Origin: Cinclus cinclus
Lineage: Eukaryota > Chordata > Aves > Passeriformes > Cinclidae
Length of the DNA: 64,000 nt
Assembly: GCF_963662255.1 (NCBI RefSeq)
Contig: NC_085047.1
Location: 48,143,006-48,207,005, forward strand
Reading direction: 5' to 3'
How positions within the stretch are numbered: position 1 is the first letter of the stretch; each line of letters begins with the position of its first letter. The notes under the pieces are model-generated. The model made no database searches. It was not told the DNA's origin and saw only the letters and a list, made by a program, of their open reading frames with translations. Below are positions 12,701 to 23,645 of the stretch, piece after piece. The position numbers and the translations under genes are program-made.

Positions 12701-15700
12701 AAATTAAAGCCTAGTGCACTGAGACCTGTAAATGCATGAGGTTGCAACTGATGTTTTTTGGGCAAGATTAAATTGTCTTTAAAAAATACTTTTCTTTAAG
12801 TTCACCTTTTCTCATATAGAAATAAACCTCTAAGAAATTCACTCTCCTTAACTGGTGAAGTACAAAATTAGTCAAAGCTGTTAGCACACTTTGTTTTGAC
12901 TTAATTCAGTATGAGATTGAAATTCTAATGGGAAAGGAAACGGAAATCTTTATAGCACTTAGAATTTTTTTGTGGTTTGACATTGACCTTGGTTAAAATT
13001 AACCAGTGTATTACTTTATCAGAATCAGATCTAAATTGTGATGCTAAATTTACTCACTGTTTGGACCAGCTGTAATTTTAAAAATTGCAGAACATCAATA
13101 GGAAATCTGTCTGACCTGTCTGCTCTCTGTAATGAGTCCTATTCATCAAACTGAGGTGCTCTACAGGGCAAATACATCAAGTTTTAAAATGTTAAAATAA
13201 TACTTGTTATAAAGAATTTGTCTCATACCTGTAATAGCCAGAAGTGCCATTTTTTTTCTTGCTAATACTCTCGGCATCAAAGAGTCTTACTAGTCTTTTG
13301 CTATTAAAGATTATTTACTTACAAGAACTATAAGCAGTGATGAAACCTTCAGAACATTATGGTACAAAAATCAACATATATCATATGCTGTTGCTTAATG
13401 GAAAGTTTGTTAGCCTAAGGCATAAAATCCTGTTTTATATGATCTGAGGTGTTTTAATATAATGTTTTATACTGGCTCTAAAAAGCATGTTGCATTTGAT
13501 AAAAAGCTGGGCCTGGAGGACTGTAGTGTTTTGTTTATAAGGTCTTCCACTAACAGTGCCTCCTACTGAGATAGAAACCTGTGTACTTGAGAAAGAACTG
13601 GATATGTGTTTTTGGATTCTTTTAGTTTATTAGCTCACTGACTTGTGTAGGGGGTTTTGGTTTTTTTATTGTTACTTTTTTCTCTTATTTTTTAAGAGCT
13701 GCTAGGTAGATGTATCAGTATTTGAACTGGATGTAAACAACTTTAGTTTGAAATTTGTGGAAATTTGTAATTGCAACATCTGATATACTTTTTATTAAGT
13801 GGAAGAAATAGCTTGTGTTTTCCAACTATTCCCTGCTAAGCAGAGACTGAAGGCTAACAACTTTAAATGCCCTTAAACTTTAGTTTTAACACTGCTTGGA
13901 GTATACAGATGTTATTCAGCTTGGATCACGTAAGAATTTTGTGTTCCTAGCAAAATAAGTTGCTTTTCAACATACAGTGCCTTTCACTTGATTCAAAATG
14001 ATTTTCCATTTAAATCTTTAAATACCAAAAGTATTTTAAGAGCTTGAAATATTCACATTTTAAAACTCTATCTAAATATTAGTAACAGGAAATTTTGAAT
14101 AAAAATAGCCCAGATGTGGTAATGGTTTAGAAAAAAGGTCCAAATCATCTGAGCTTTATAGTAATATTTGAATAAATAATCACTTTCACAGATATAGGAT
14201 GTTCAAAGATGGAGAAGGCCATCTTGAGCGGAGGTGCGGATGTCTGTGGATTAAGAGTTTGGCACTGTATTTTATATTTAATGGTTAAACTTTTTAAAAT
14301 AGTGCACTGAAAACTGTTTGAAAAAGACAGGAATAGAAGATTGTACTGTGAAAACTGTCAAAATATATTATTTATCAGAATTAATTATTTTAAAATGTGT
14401 TAGTGATGGGCTAGCAAGTTGATTCTTTATTCCCCAAGGTTAAGGTAAAAAAAAGGAACTGAGACTGTAAATTTCATCTTTGCAGACTGAAATTGTTTTT
14501 TGACAGTCCTGCATCTTAAAGTGTATATGCAGGGAAAGTGCTGTCAACTTTTTTAAATTATGGAACAAACTCTGAAATTTTGAATGTATCTAATTCATTA
14601 AGGTACACAGAACTGTGCCTTTTGTAAATCGTTATTTAAACAGGTGGTTTGACTAGTTTACCTTATTAAATGGTGTTATGTAGCAGAGCTTAACAGAACT
14701 CAGTTATCACTTGTGTGGAAAAAAAATGAATTGTCATGTTACTGTGTAAATGACTTGCTTAAAAATGAACAATAAATTTAATAAAATAAAGTCATTGTCT
14801 TGTTTTTTATCTTAGTGTTCTGTTTAAATTTGGATGGAATACTTCAGTACTTTTGAAGAATCCTATTTATTAAATTAGTTTTAGGTAATACAGTTACATT
14901 AGTGTCAGTTCTTAGGTTTTTAATTTGAAAGTCCTCCCTTATTTTGATTCCATTAATGCAGGTGGCAAAATATTGTTACCTATGAGTTCTCTCAAGGTTT
15001 TGATTAGCATTTTAAAGTTTAAGGTGAGACTGGTTAACTTTTAAAAATACTCAATTATGTGCTTATGTTATTTGTTTTGGTTAGTTTCACCTTATTACAA
15101 TCAGTACTTTCTTAGATTTTTGCCAAGTCAGTGCAGAGGCAGACAGATAAGTGAGAAATTTTGATGAGGTTAAATCTGGGATCTTAATGGGATTTGTTGA
15201 AAGCAATGATGTTCACATTATCAAATACTTGAATGAGTAAATAAAGGACCTCTTTACTATCAAAGAGTAAGGCAAGTTTGTTCTCATTTTTTTTGTACCA
15301 GGGCCACAGCCATCTCTGGGAGTTAGTTTTGGAACGCCATTCGGCTCAGGTATTGGCACTGGCTTGCAATCAAGTGGCTTAGGTTCTTCAAGCCTTGGAG
15401 GTACACTTTAACTTTTCTAATCTTTCATTGAATTATTATACCGCACAGCTGAATCTTCTTGCAAACCTTTAACTCCACTAAGAGGATGATCTCTTTCAGG
15501 GAAAGACCTTACAATATGGCAGGTCTGTGCTTTCCAGGCTTCTTCCTGCCTTGCAGGAGTTGCTAGGGCTAAGACATTGTAGTGAAACCCCAAGATGAAC
15601 AGGATTAGATAATCACAGAGAAGTTGTCCTCTAAAAGCTAGGGGAAGACATCAAGTGTGCTGTAACTACAGCTTGATTGAATTTTACCTGGATGAAAGTT

Positions 15701-18700
15701 AGGCACCTGAGACATTAGATCACACTGTAGGTAACGCGTGGAAATTTTTCACCTTTTAACTATAGGGACCTATTTCTGCTTGTATTAAGATAAGAATAAA
15801 TGTTTAAAAGTTACTGCAGTTCTGTGATCCTGAAATCAATTTGCTTTAGCAGTCACTCTGTGCCTCAGTGCTGAGGTGGGGAAAAAAGATCTCTCCCCCA
15901 GCTGAAAAAGCAACATTTGAAAGTGAGGGAACAATATATCAGAGTGTTAGTAGTGCTGCTGGGGGCTATATTTCAGGAGGGCACATGACTGTGAAAAGGC
16001 AGGTGATAGAAAAAAATAAATCAGAATTAATGCAGACCTTTTATTTTAAATGTTGTGTTCTCAGCACTAGAGCTACAGATAGAATTTAAGTGATTAGTAG
16101 AATCTAATCAGCATGTAAATTTCCTGTCTATATAGGTCAGGGTTCTACAGATAATAATGTCTTCTGAAGCTTTTATAAGATCTGCAAAGAAAATTGTTGC
16201 ATCTGCTGAGCACAAACATAACATGATTTTTCATGTTGCATCCTCCCTTTTCTGCAGCCTCAGTCCCCGTTCCTGCATTTTACCTATGAGCTGGACATAT
16301 GAGTCAGTATTGCAATGAATTTAAAATAATTAGGTGTCACTCAGTATTGGGAAGATGATGTAACCTGAACATTACATGATTTTTACCTTAAATCACCTTG
16401 ATAATACCTTTAAATCTATCAGTGTCTCTTCTCGTCAGATATTAAGGGTTTTCAGATAAAAGGAGATCTGTATACCTAAACAAGGAAAATAGTGAAAATA
16501 ACGGGCTAAAAGGAAATTACTTTGGAATTACCAGGTTTTCCTGCAGTTTTTTAAATGCCTTAAAAAAAACCCCATACAATTCTTCCATTTCTGCTGAAAA
16601 GGTTGTAGACTAAAGATTGTTCATCAGTCTTACCAATGTAAATAAATGAACATTCCAAGTGCTTTTAGTTTTGTCCAAAATACCTGACTTGTATTCTCTT
16701 TTTTTTCCTAGCTCTCTGCCTAGGAAGGTATTTGCTTGCATTATTAATTTGCAAAATGTCTTTTAACAAATCTGTAAGACTGTCTGATAAAAGCAAATGT
16801 AGAAGAATAGGTACATACCTGCAAAATAGCATGTAGGTGTGTTCTTGGGAACAAATTGGCTGAATTATTATTTAAGTTGGTTGGGGTTTTTAATCTTAGG
16901 GATTTGGGTTTTTGAACAGGACAATTTCTGGTGTATGCTCTGGAAGTTCCATATTAATTGGGGAAATTTGCTGTCTTGATTAATATTCTGTGTACTTTGT
17001 CAGTGATAAACAGGGACTTCTGCATTTAAGTATATAAATTATTAGCATAGATTCTATGCCTTGTTAAATATTTATGGACACCTTGCATGATTGTTGGTTA
17101 TGAATTTCAACCTAGATAGGATAAAAGAATGTGTCATTTAAATGAACTGACTTACACGAAAATTATACTTGCCATTACCCACCCTTAATACTCCTTCGAT
17201 TTAAAAAATTCAGAAAACTTGAGAACACTGCTCCAGACAGTGCATTCAGTCCCTGCTGGTTTTAAAATCTCAAAAATATTTCTGTGAAGGAATGGTAAAG
17301 GCTCAGTTTGCAGTAAATAAAAGGATTTTTCCTGACACTTGAAACTTAACATGGGAGCATGATTTCCTCAAACAGAAATACAAACACTGTTTTCCTTTTG
17401 AAAACCTGAGAGAGCCAAAAACAGAGTATCTAGTATTCTTACAGTTCCTGTTGTCTGGCCTCTATTTCAAACTGCAAATATCAATTTACTTTTCCCTTCA
17501 AAGGGGCCTCATATTAATAACATAATTTCAAACCTTAAGAAGTTTGTATTATGAAATTATGAATGTCAATTACAAAATCAACAGAATTAAGTTCTGTCAC
17601 AGCTCTACATTTATGGCTGGCCTTCTGTGATGATTTTTCACGTAAAATTTGTTTCTATATTTAGCCTATTTTGTAGTTTCCTAGATAAAGCTGATCCCTA
17701 ATAACCTAGGAGGGGAATGATTCTAAAATAAACCGAGTGTAAACTGAAGAAAATGCTTACTCTGTTTTAAGCATAATTATTTTTTCTAGAGTTGTAGTTG
17801 AAGATTGTGACTTCCTGTAATAAAAGTCATGTAACTTGTATCTGAAACTTCTTAGTTTTAGCTCATTTGGTTACCATTTCCTGCCAATTAAACAGCAATT
17901 CAATAGAAATTTCTTAAGCTCTTCTAGTTCACACCACCTGTTTTTTTAACTTTTCCTTTACTCAGTTTTGGATCTTGAAGGTAGTATTTTTCTCAATACT
18001 TTCCAGTTTGCCCTGTTTACAATGATGTATCAAGAATAAATACTCTTCAGGCAATAATCATAAGAATATTTGTTTACCAAACAATGCTTAGAATTATGTT
18101 TGGGTTTAGAATACTCACCTGAAACCTATGTGTCTTTAATTGCTGTGTCTGTAATTTTTTTTGTTGTATGTCTTTACTGTTATTCTACTAGGATTTGGAA
18201 GTAGCTCTGCCTTTGGAAGTAGTGCCACAGGAGCATCATCATTTGGGTTTGGAACTACAAGTAAACCATCAGGAAGTCTAAGTGCAGGTTGGTTTGTTTC
18301 TTTTGAATTCAGAAATCAAATTTATCTTAAAGCAAGTTTTATAATTAAACTGCTGGTCTCACTCCAATAAATTGATTGTTTAAAGTTTCATACGTATACT
18401 ACTATTAACATAACTATTTACATTTTAGAGACATATTTTCAGATAAGTTTTGGGTTCTATTAAAGGTCTCCTATGTAGACAGTGTTGAGTGAGCATTAAT
18501 GTTTCCCATTTCATGATGTCTGTCTAGTTAGGAGTGGAAGCAGGAGATAGATGCAGCCTCATACACAGAAGAGCAGTTGTTACTTGAATGCATTGGTACC
18601 AGTTACTGATTGAAGTTAGTGTATAAATTAGTGACAAATACACTAGTCATTTGACTTACTGTGTTTACAAATAAAGTTAAAATTATTTTATGGAAGCCCA

Positions 18701-21700
18701 GAAGTTTCCTTAAAAACATATAATTGCTTACTGTATTTGAATAGCAAGGTATATGTATTGTAACTCTGTATTCATTCATAATTGATTATGTTAACTACTT
18801 TGAAAACATTTCTGTGGCAACTGAACTACACAGTATTCTCTTAGCTATTTAGGTTTCATTTTTGGGGGGTGATAAAATTAAAATATGGATGCCATTGCAC
18901 CTTAACTCAAATGTCTGAAATATAGCTGGCATCTCTATTAACCTTTTAAATAGGAATAATAGCTTACTAAGCTATTACTAAGCAAATAGCTTCTATAGTC
19001 TGTCTTGCAATCTTTTTTCAATGGCACTTGGAAGGAGGATCATGTCTCAAGAAAAATGTTTGATCAACTGCTTTTAAAAGAAAACAGCATTTTACTAGGA
19101 AGCGCTGTTATTTTTATTCTGGATTCTCCTTGGTTAGTGATGAGTTTTTAGGCCTGTAAAGTACTTGAAGCTTCACATTACAAGGGAGAAATGGCTCTCT
19201 AAGTTGTGTAACATTCATGAATGTTAACAGCCTAGTGAGTTCTTGATGGAACTCTTTACAGTATATGGTATCTAAGCGTCAGCCTTCTTTTACTTAGTTC
19301 TTAATATGAGAAACAATTGGAAGGCTTACACTGCTTATGTTTTTATCTTGTAGCTTACTGTTCCTGAGTCTATATTAAAAAACATTGCAGCATTTAAAGC
19401 TACCGGATTACAAAGTTAATAATTCATTTTTTAATATATTAAAAATAGAATTAGAAAACTACTTGTATGGATCAGTTGTCCATCACTATGGAAGTATCAA
19501 GCTGAAGTAAATAACAAGTCTGTTTTAGCTATGTTGGTGGTGTGCAGAGGCAACATTTCCCTCAGAGTAGACTTTGTAATGGGAGTCAGTGCCATCAGTC
19601 TCTTTTGCAAATGAGGGCATTGCACCCAATAAAATAGAGATTGTAAATTATCTCAAAAGAGTCTCAGCTACAGAAAGTACCTGAATAAAAACAGATGAAA
19701 TGTAACTTCTGTCATTTTGTGCTTAAAAAATCTGCTCATGAAATCCTTATCTAGACTGGGATTGTGGAATAGAAACTGCTATTAAAAATTTGGTGTCCCA
19801 GAAACACACTTTTATCTTTTATATCCAAAACCTTATGGCGTATAGCATCTGGATTGCATATGATCTTTAATTGAGGGTGTATAAATGGGTTTGAATGATG
19901 CCTGAAGCTAACTAGGTTATGTATACTTTTTTAAAATGTATTGTGTCCTGTTTCTTAGGTATCGTTTACAGGATCCTGAAAGCATATTCTGGTTTATGTT
20001 ACGGTATAATGGTTGCATCTTGTTTCTGAATCTATTTCTTTGAAGAAGCTAGGAAAGTGGGGTAGATACAGGTTATGGAATTCACTGGTGTTGCTGCTTG
20101 GGCCTAGTCTAGATATGAGCAGTTTTTTCCCAGACTAACATATCTGGGAGCACTAGGTAAGTGTGTGTTCCAATACACACTGTGGCAGGCTGCCTCAGCT
20201 TTCTTCCACAGATTTTCTGTCACTTTGATCTTATCTTAAATCTAAAATTATAGATCCCAAAATTGGTTCTGTCAAGTGTTTGATTTTTATGAGTTAGGTT
20301 TAATTGCTTTAAAAGATGTGCAAATATTTGTAGTGGTATTACTGCTCTTAGTTTCAGTTTGAGTGTTTAAGGAGAAATTTTGAGTCCTCTGATAGTTTTT
20401 GAGCTCTTTCTAGTAATAAATTTGGCTTGGTCCGGGAATGGTTGTTGTTTTCATTAGTAGATGAAAAGCAGAGCAGCTTCAGTCTCCTTGCAGTTTCTTT
20501 AGTGGATGTGGTTGTGAGAATGAACTGTGTCTCAGGCATCCCTCTGAAACATACAGAGAAACTGTGGAAAGCTGATTCCGAAACAAGTCCCATTTAATTC
20601 CCACTCTTACTGATTTAATGGCAACCAAAAAGGCTGATGTTAGTGAGCTATTGTAAAGGACATTAAGACCCTCAAAGTAATAGGCAAATGCAAAAACTCA
20701 CCATTTAATTTATTTAAGAATATAATAAAATCTTAAGAGGAAGGGGAGTGTACAAACACTTTTTTTGTGAAAACAGGTGTTAACTTTGAAGATCTGAGTT
20801 GAAAATTCTTGTCGGAGACTTATTTTTATTGAAGAATTGCAGCCTCAGTAAATGAGATAAGAGATAATCAAGTGGAATCATGGCTGAATGTCCTCATACT
20901 GCTGAAAAACAGATCTTAATATAATCTATGAGCAGCTATTAGAGAGGCTATAATTAATCCATCAAGGCTGTTCTTGAAATAGTTTTTAATCTAGAGCACC
21001 CATTGCGGTATTGTGGTATGGGAGATGAAAGCAGGAATGGTTTGCCATCTGATGAACCGCTGTTTCTCCCTGTAGTATTAAAATTACCAAAAAAATGCTG
21101 TTATGGGGGAGGTGTGTACTCACTTTTGGGTTACCAAGCTAAAGGACTGATGGAAGCAGAGATGCACAAGCCAGTGAATGAAGTGTGATCATAATACTGT
21201 TCAGGGAGATGTGAGGCTGTGTCCTTGAAGGACAGGTTGTCATTTACTTCCCGAGAATCACTGTTCCCATATAAATAATGCTAATTTCAGCAAGAGCATT
21301 GTTAATCACATTGTACCTATGGTTGAAGACTTCGTGAATCTTCCATCTAAACTGAGCTATTCTATGACTGATTGTCTTTTCTTGCAACAGGAATTAGTCT
21401 CAATGTATACCTTGTTTAAATTTTTTATCTTGAAGATTTTTCACTTGAATGTTCAGGTTTAGTGTTTGATTTGCTTCTAATGAAACTTGGTACCTTTGCC
21501 TTGTTATGCTGCCATGACAGGAGAAAACCATATAGATGAATTTCACATCTGCCTTTCTATACTCTAATGGCTGCCCTTAATGTCACTTCTAATGTAACAG
21601 TTATTGCTTTCCAAGTCCTATCTAAACTAACAAGCCTGTTCTCAGTCTTGTATCCCGTAGTTTCTGCATCTATTACTGTAATATTACTCGAAGTGTAGGC

Positions 21701-23645
21701 TGCCTTCCCTATATACTTCCCTGCAACTAGAAGCAGCAAGGTGGAGGTAATTTATGAATACTGTTGCTACTGAACTCCTGACACTTTATGTCACATGCAC
21801 CTTTATTATGAATGGCATTCATGATGTTTTCTGTGGGAGGAAATGCTTCCCTGTTATCTCGCATACATGAAGTAAAAGGATTACTTTTCATTCATAAGAC
21901 TCCCTGATACATCGTAGTTGGGATTCAGAGTTATCAGGGAAATGGAGTAACACTTGAATGTGTTTCACCATTATATCCTAGGCTGAGAGACACATTAGCC
22001 CTCAAAATTTAGACAAGTCCCAAATGAACGCTATGTGTCACTATCATTAAGTCACACTAGATCTGTGCAACCATTGCACCGACAATGAGTTCTATGCAGG
22101 CAACTGCATGCTGTAGGACTCTGAGTTACTGGAATGTTGATAATGAATTTTCTTGATGAGATGATGTGTGTAACCCAAGTCCAGATACTGCAGGAGGAAG
22201 AGTTTCATGTTATGTTTTGAAGTAGTTCTTAATGCAGAGTGTCACAAACAAGTGAGAGAACAGAAGACATCAGGCTTCTGAGAGCTACTTCAGGATTCTG
22301 ATGAGACAAGCAGTTGGGCTTTTATTTCTGTACTCCAGAAATATTTTAGGCATTGAGTTGAAGTATTGATGTGACCAAAGGATTGCTTCAACTCTCTGCT
22401 AGAGAACTAATGAAGCAACATAAATAATGCATATTGAGAATATACTCGTTCTTGATTGTGAACCAGTTCAATTTTTCTTATTTTAATTGTTTACATGTTT
22501 TCATGTACAACTTGTATGAAATTCTTTGTTAAAATATGAACTTGCTCATGTCTTACTTATTTTGTGGTCTCTTGAGACAACAAAAAGTGAACTTATGAAG
22601 TTCTTCTTCTTATTAAGTAATCTTTGAGAAATCTCTGGCATTCTCTAATAGTTGCAATTATTATCTAAGCTGGTTATGCATGACTGATACAAATTTATAA
22701 AAGAAGGTGAAAGAGTTAGTGTTACTGTTGCTGGAAACTGTAGGGGGACTTTTATAAACTGATCTTGTTTCATAGCTGCACCAAATGCTCAGTTTGTTTA
22801 CCTTGATAGGACAGGGTAGAGTTAAAATAGTACAATTCGCTCAGCCAGTCATGCAGTTTTTCCAAAGCTTTGTTTCCAGTGCTGTTTTTTGATTTGTCAT
22901 AAAGGGTGTTTTTAAATACAAACAATATGGCAAGGATTTTTTGAGTCTTTACTCCCTCATATTTAAGGTGTGTTCTGTGCCACGTTTGTTATAAAGGTGG
23001 GCCAAGGTAGCCAAGTCTGTAGGAAGAAGGCTGAGCACTCCAGCTCTAGCTTTGCTATTTCTCTGCTATGAATGAAGTGAGTGGTCAGTCTGTGATCCAC
23101 CTGTACCTGCTGCCTTCCCTCCCACCTTAGAAGTGCATTGCATGTTTATGCTGAGAACTTGAGGAATTAAGGTTCTTCTATTGTGTAATTTCAGTGGGAC
23201 TTTTGTGTACTGCTATTGTATGGGTAATGATATAATAGACTTTAGGGTTTAGGGTGTAATTGCACTCACTGAGGTAGTCTCTGTTAGTGCTGCATTATCC
23301 AAGTTGCCATGGCAAGTCCAAGTGCTCTAGCAATGTCATTTACCACTGTTGCTCCAGGTTGGTATAAAGTGTTACAACTTCTGGTAATAAAGTGGCTGGT
23401 GGTAAAAACTTCAAAGAATAGATTTACAATCCTGATATAACTGATATTTCAAAATATTTTTCCCTCCCCCATAAGGCTTTGGGAGCTCGACTACATCTGG
23501 GTTTAACTTCAGCAATCCTGGCATCACAGCATCAGCTGGCCTGACGTTCGGGGTGTCTAATCCTGCATCTGCAGGCTTTGGGACAGGAGGGCAACTTCTT
23601 CAGCTGAAGAAACCTCCAGCTGGAAACAAGCGAGGGAAAAGATAG
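677..23645 (+). CDS. NUP58: Nucleoporin p58/p45, 3' portion (10 coding exons, 5' end outside window)
   Basis: NUP58 (NUPL1) is an FG nucleoporin. With Nup62 and Nup54 it builds the coiled-coil scaffold and FG-repeat barrier of the nuclear pore central channel. The exons join as 677-701, 1147-1212, 1992-2166, 3431-3510, 4151-4269, 6360-6442, 9250-9451, 15302-15400, 18192-18287 and 23476-23645. All junctions are GT-AG and keep one frame for about 371 residues, ending at TAG 23643-23645. The order is a short linker ([20 protein letters not shown]), a long helical/coiled-coil region ([48 protein letters not shown]), a linker with [11 protein letters not shown], then nine FG dipeptides and a basic tail ([12 protein letters not shown]). 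It matches vertebrate NUP58 almost residue for residue as I recall it. The N-terminal FG region is upstream of position 1. The known Nup58/45 tetramerisation helices fall in exons 4151-9451. Confidence is high. Confidence 0.97.
1147..1212 (+). CDS. NUP58: NUP58 coding exon b
   Basis: The exon is 66 bases, with acceptor ctcacag and donor gtgagt. It encodes [20 protein letters not shown] and the following NL, then splits a Gln codon. This is the conserved segment before the coiled coil. Confidence 0.93.
1992..2166 (+). CDS. NUP58: NUP58 coding exon c (coiled coil)
   Basis: The exon is 175 bases, with acceptor ccccag and donor gtataa, and ends in phase 0 after ETAQ. It encodes [28 protein letters not shown] and LNIDKLK, which are heptad-rich helices of the Nup62-complex coiled coil. 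Confidence 0.95.
3431..3510 (+). CDS. NUP58: NUP58 coding exon d
   Basis: The exon is 80 bases, with acceptor ttatctag and donor gtaagt. It encodes [20 protein letters not shown] and the following ENTAPA, then splits a codon completed as Asp in the next exon. The conserved motif [10 protein letters not shown] identifies it. Confidence 0.95.
3549..3880 (+). mobile_element. CR1 LINE 3'-end fragment in NUP58 intron
   Basis: The fragment follows CR1 3'-end consensus features in order: cctggagaagagaa, ttattgcagcctttcagtac, caggggatttggaaggga, ggtcatctagtgcaaccc and a terminal attctatga. It is degenerate, with a gap of about 35 bases in the middle. It is an old, dead, 5'-truncated copy in the sense orientation between exons 3431-3510 and 4151-4269. 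Confidence 0.8.
4151..4269 (+). CDS. NUP58: NUP58 coding exon e (tetramerisation helix)
   Basis: The exon is 119 bases, with acceptor catctag and donor gtaaat. It encodes [19 protein letters not shown], then [20 protein letters not shown]. This is the helical segment crystallised from rat Nup58/45 as part of its tetramerisation domain (established knowledge). Confidence 0.96.
4270..6359 (+). other. NUP58 intron with an unexplained ORF cluster
   Basis: This 2.1 kb intron lies between the helical-domain exons. Positions 4540-5440 are less AT-rich than their flanks and hold three overlapping + strand open frames (4711-5007, 4913-5170, 5242-5439; frames 1, 2, 1). I recognise no family in them. 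They could be a decayed retrocopy or chance; see findings. Confidence 0.5.
6360..6442 (+). CDS. NUP58: NUP58 coding exon f
   Basis: The exon is 83 bases, with acceptor cttacag and donor gtatgt, and ends in phase 0. It encodes [20 protein letters not shown], then SIHENVK, which continues the helical domain. Confidence 0.96.
6443..9249 (+). other. NUP58 intron, no recognised element
   Basis: This 2.8 kb intron is AT-rich, with a poly(A) run at about 7129-7141. Short open frames on both strands look like chance. I see nothing else I can name. Confidence 0.6.
9250..9451 (+). CDS. NUP58: NUP58 coding exon g (end of helical domain and linker)
   Basis: The exon is 202 bases, with acceptor ccttcag. 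It encodes [20 protein letters not shown] through [20 protein letters not shown] to [11 protein letters not shown]. The donor is CAG/gtctgagt, which is weak at +3 and +4. Reading through it would add only LSAFKL before a stop at 9472-9474. It is the common upstream partner of the normal exon at 15302 and the candidate alternative terminal exon at 12188. Confidence 0.95.
12188..12387 (+). CDS. NUP58: Candidate alternative terminal exon of NUP58
   Basis: Seen in sequence: a strong polypyrimidine acceptor (ttattttccatttattttcag) is followed by 200 bases open in the phase left by exon 9250-9451, ending at TAA 12385-12387. Spliced directly it gives PATG, then [20 protein letters not shown], then 45 more residues ending TPLLTWDG. 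Codon choice is coding-like (Leu mostly CTG) against AT-rich flanks. Three AATAAA signals lie 2.4 kb downstream. Known: the gene makes p58 and p45 splice forms. Inference: this exon gives a NUP58 form lacking the C-terminal FG repeats and basic tail. Whether it corresponds to p45 I cannot tell; the predicted length looks too long for 45 kDa. The alternative is an open intronic stretch or exonised repeat. Confidence 0.6.
12388..14805 (+). other. NUP58: Putative 3' UTR of the alternative NUP58 transcript
   Basis: This AT-rich stretch has no repeat I recognise. It follows the alternative stop and runs to three overlapping AATAAA hexamers. It would be intronic in the main transcript. The assignment depends on the exon at 12188 being real. 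Confidence 0.4.
14771..14790 (+). terminator. Intronic poly(A) signal cluster
   Basis: AATAAA occurs at 14771, 14780 and 14785, overlapping in 20 bases. A U/GU-rich stretch (gtcattgtcttgttttttatc) begins right after, as expected for a cleavage site near 14800. It fits premature polyadenylation of NUP58 within the intron between exons 9250-9451 and 15302-15400. Confidence 0.5.
15302..15400 (+). CDS. NUP58: NUP58 coding exon h (FG repeats)
   Basis: The exon is 99 bases, with acceptor ttgtaccag and donor gtacac. It encodes [20 protein letters not shown] and the following [12 protein letters not shown], containing two FG dipeptides. Phase 1 at both ends makes it, and the next exon, skippable in frame. 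Confidence 0.95.
15401..18191 (+). other. NUP58 intron between FG exons, no recognised element
   Basis: This is 2.8 kb of AT-rich intronic sequence. A box C-like GTGATGA at 17627 and a CTGA at 17691 lack a terminal stem, so I do not call a snoRNA. No repeat is recognised. Confidence 0.6.
18192..18287 (+). CDS. NUP58: NUP58 coding exon i (FG repeats)
   Basis: The exon is 96 bases, with acceptor ttctactag and donor gttggt. It encodes [20 protein letters not shown] and the following [11 protein letters not shown], containing four FG dipeptides. It is symmetric (phase 1 to phase 1). Confidence 0.95.
18288..23475 (+). other. NUP58 last intron, no recognised element
   Basis: This is 5.2 kb of intronic sequence before the terminal exon. 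I see no exon-like open frame with splice sites and no transposable element I can name. Confidence 0.6.
23476..23645 (+). CDS. NUP58: NUP58 terminal coding exon j
   Basis: The acceptor is ccccataag. It encodes [20 protein letters not shown], then [20 protein letters not shown] and the basic tail [14 protein letters not shown], with stop TAG at 23643. It has three FG dipeptides. The lysine/arginine-rich end resembles a nuclear localisation signal. Confidence 0.97.

Noticed and set aside
17627..17694. Box C/D snoRNA in a NUP58 intron (GTGATGA ... CTGA)
   Set aside because: The flanks do not pair into a terminal stem and there are no clear C'/D' boxes; the spacing match is likely chance.
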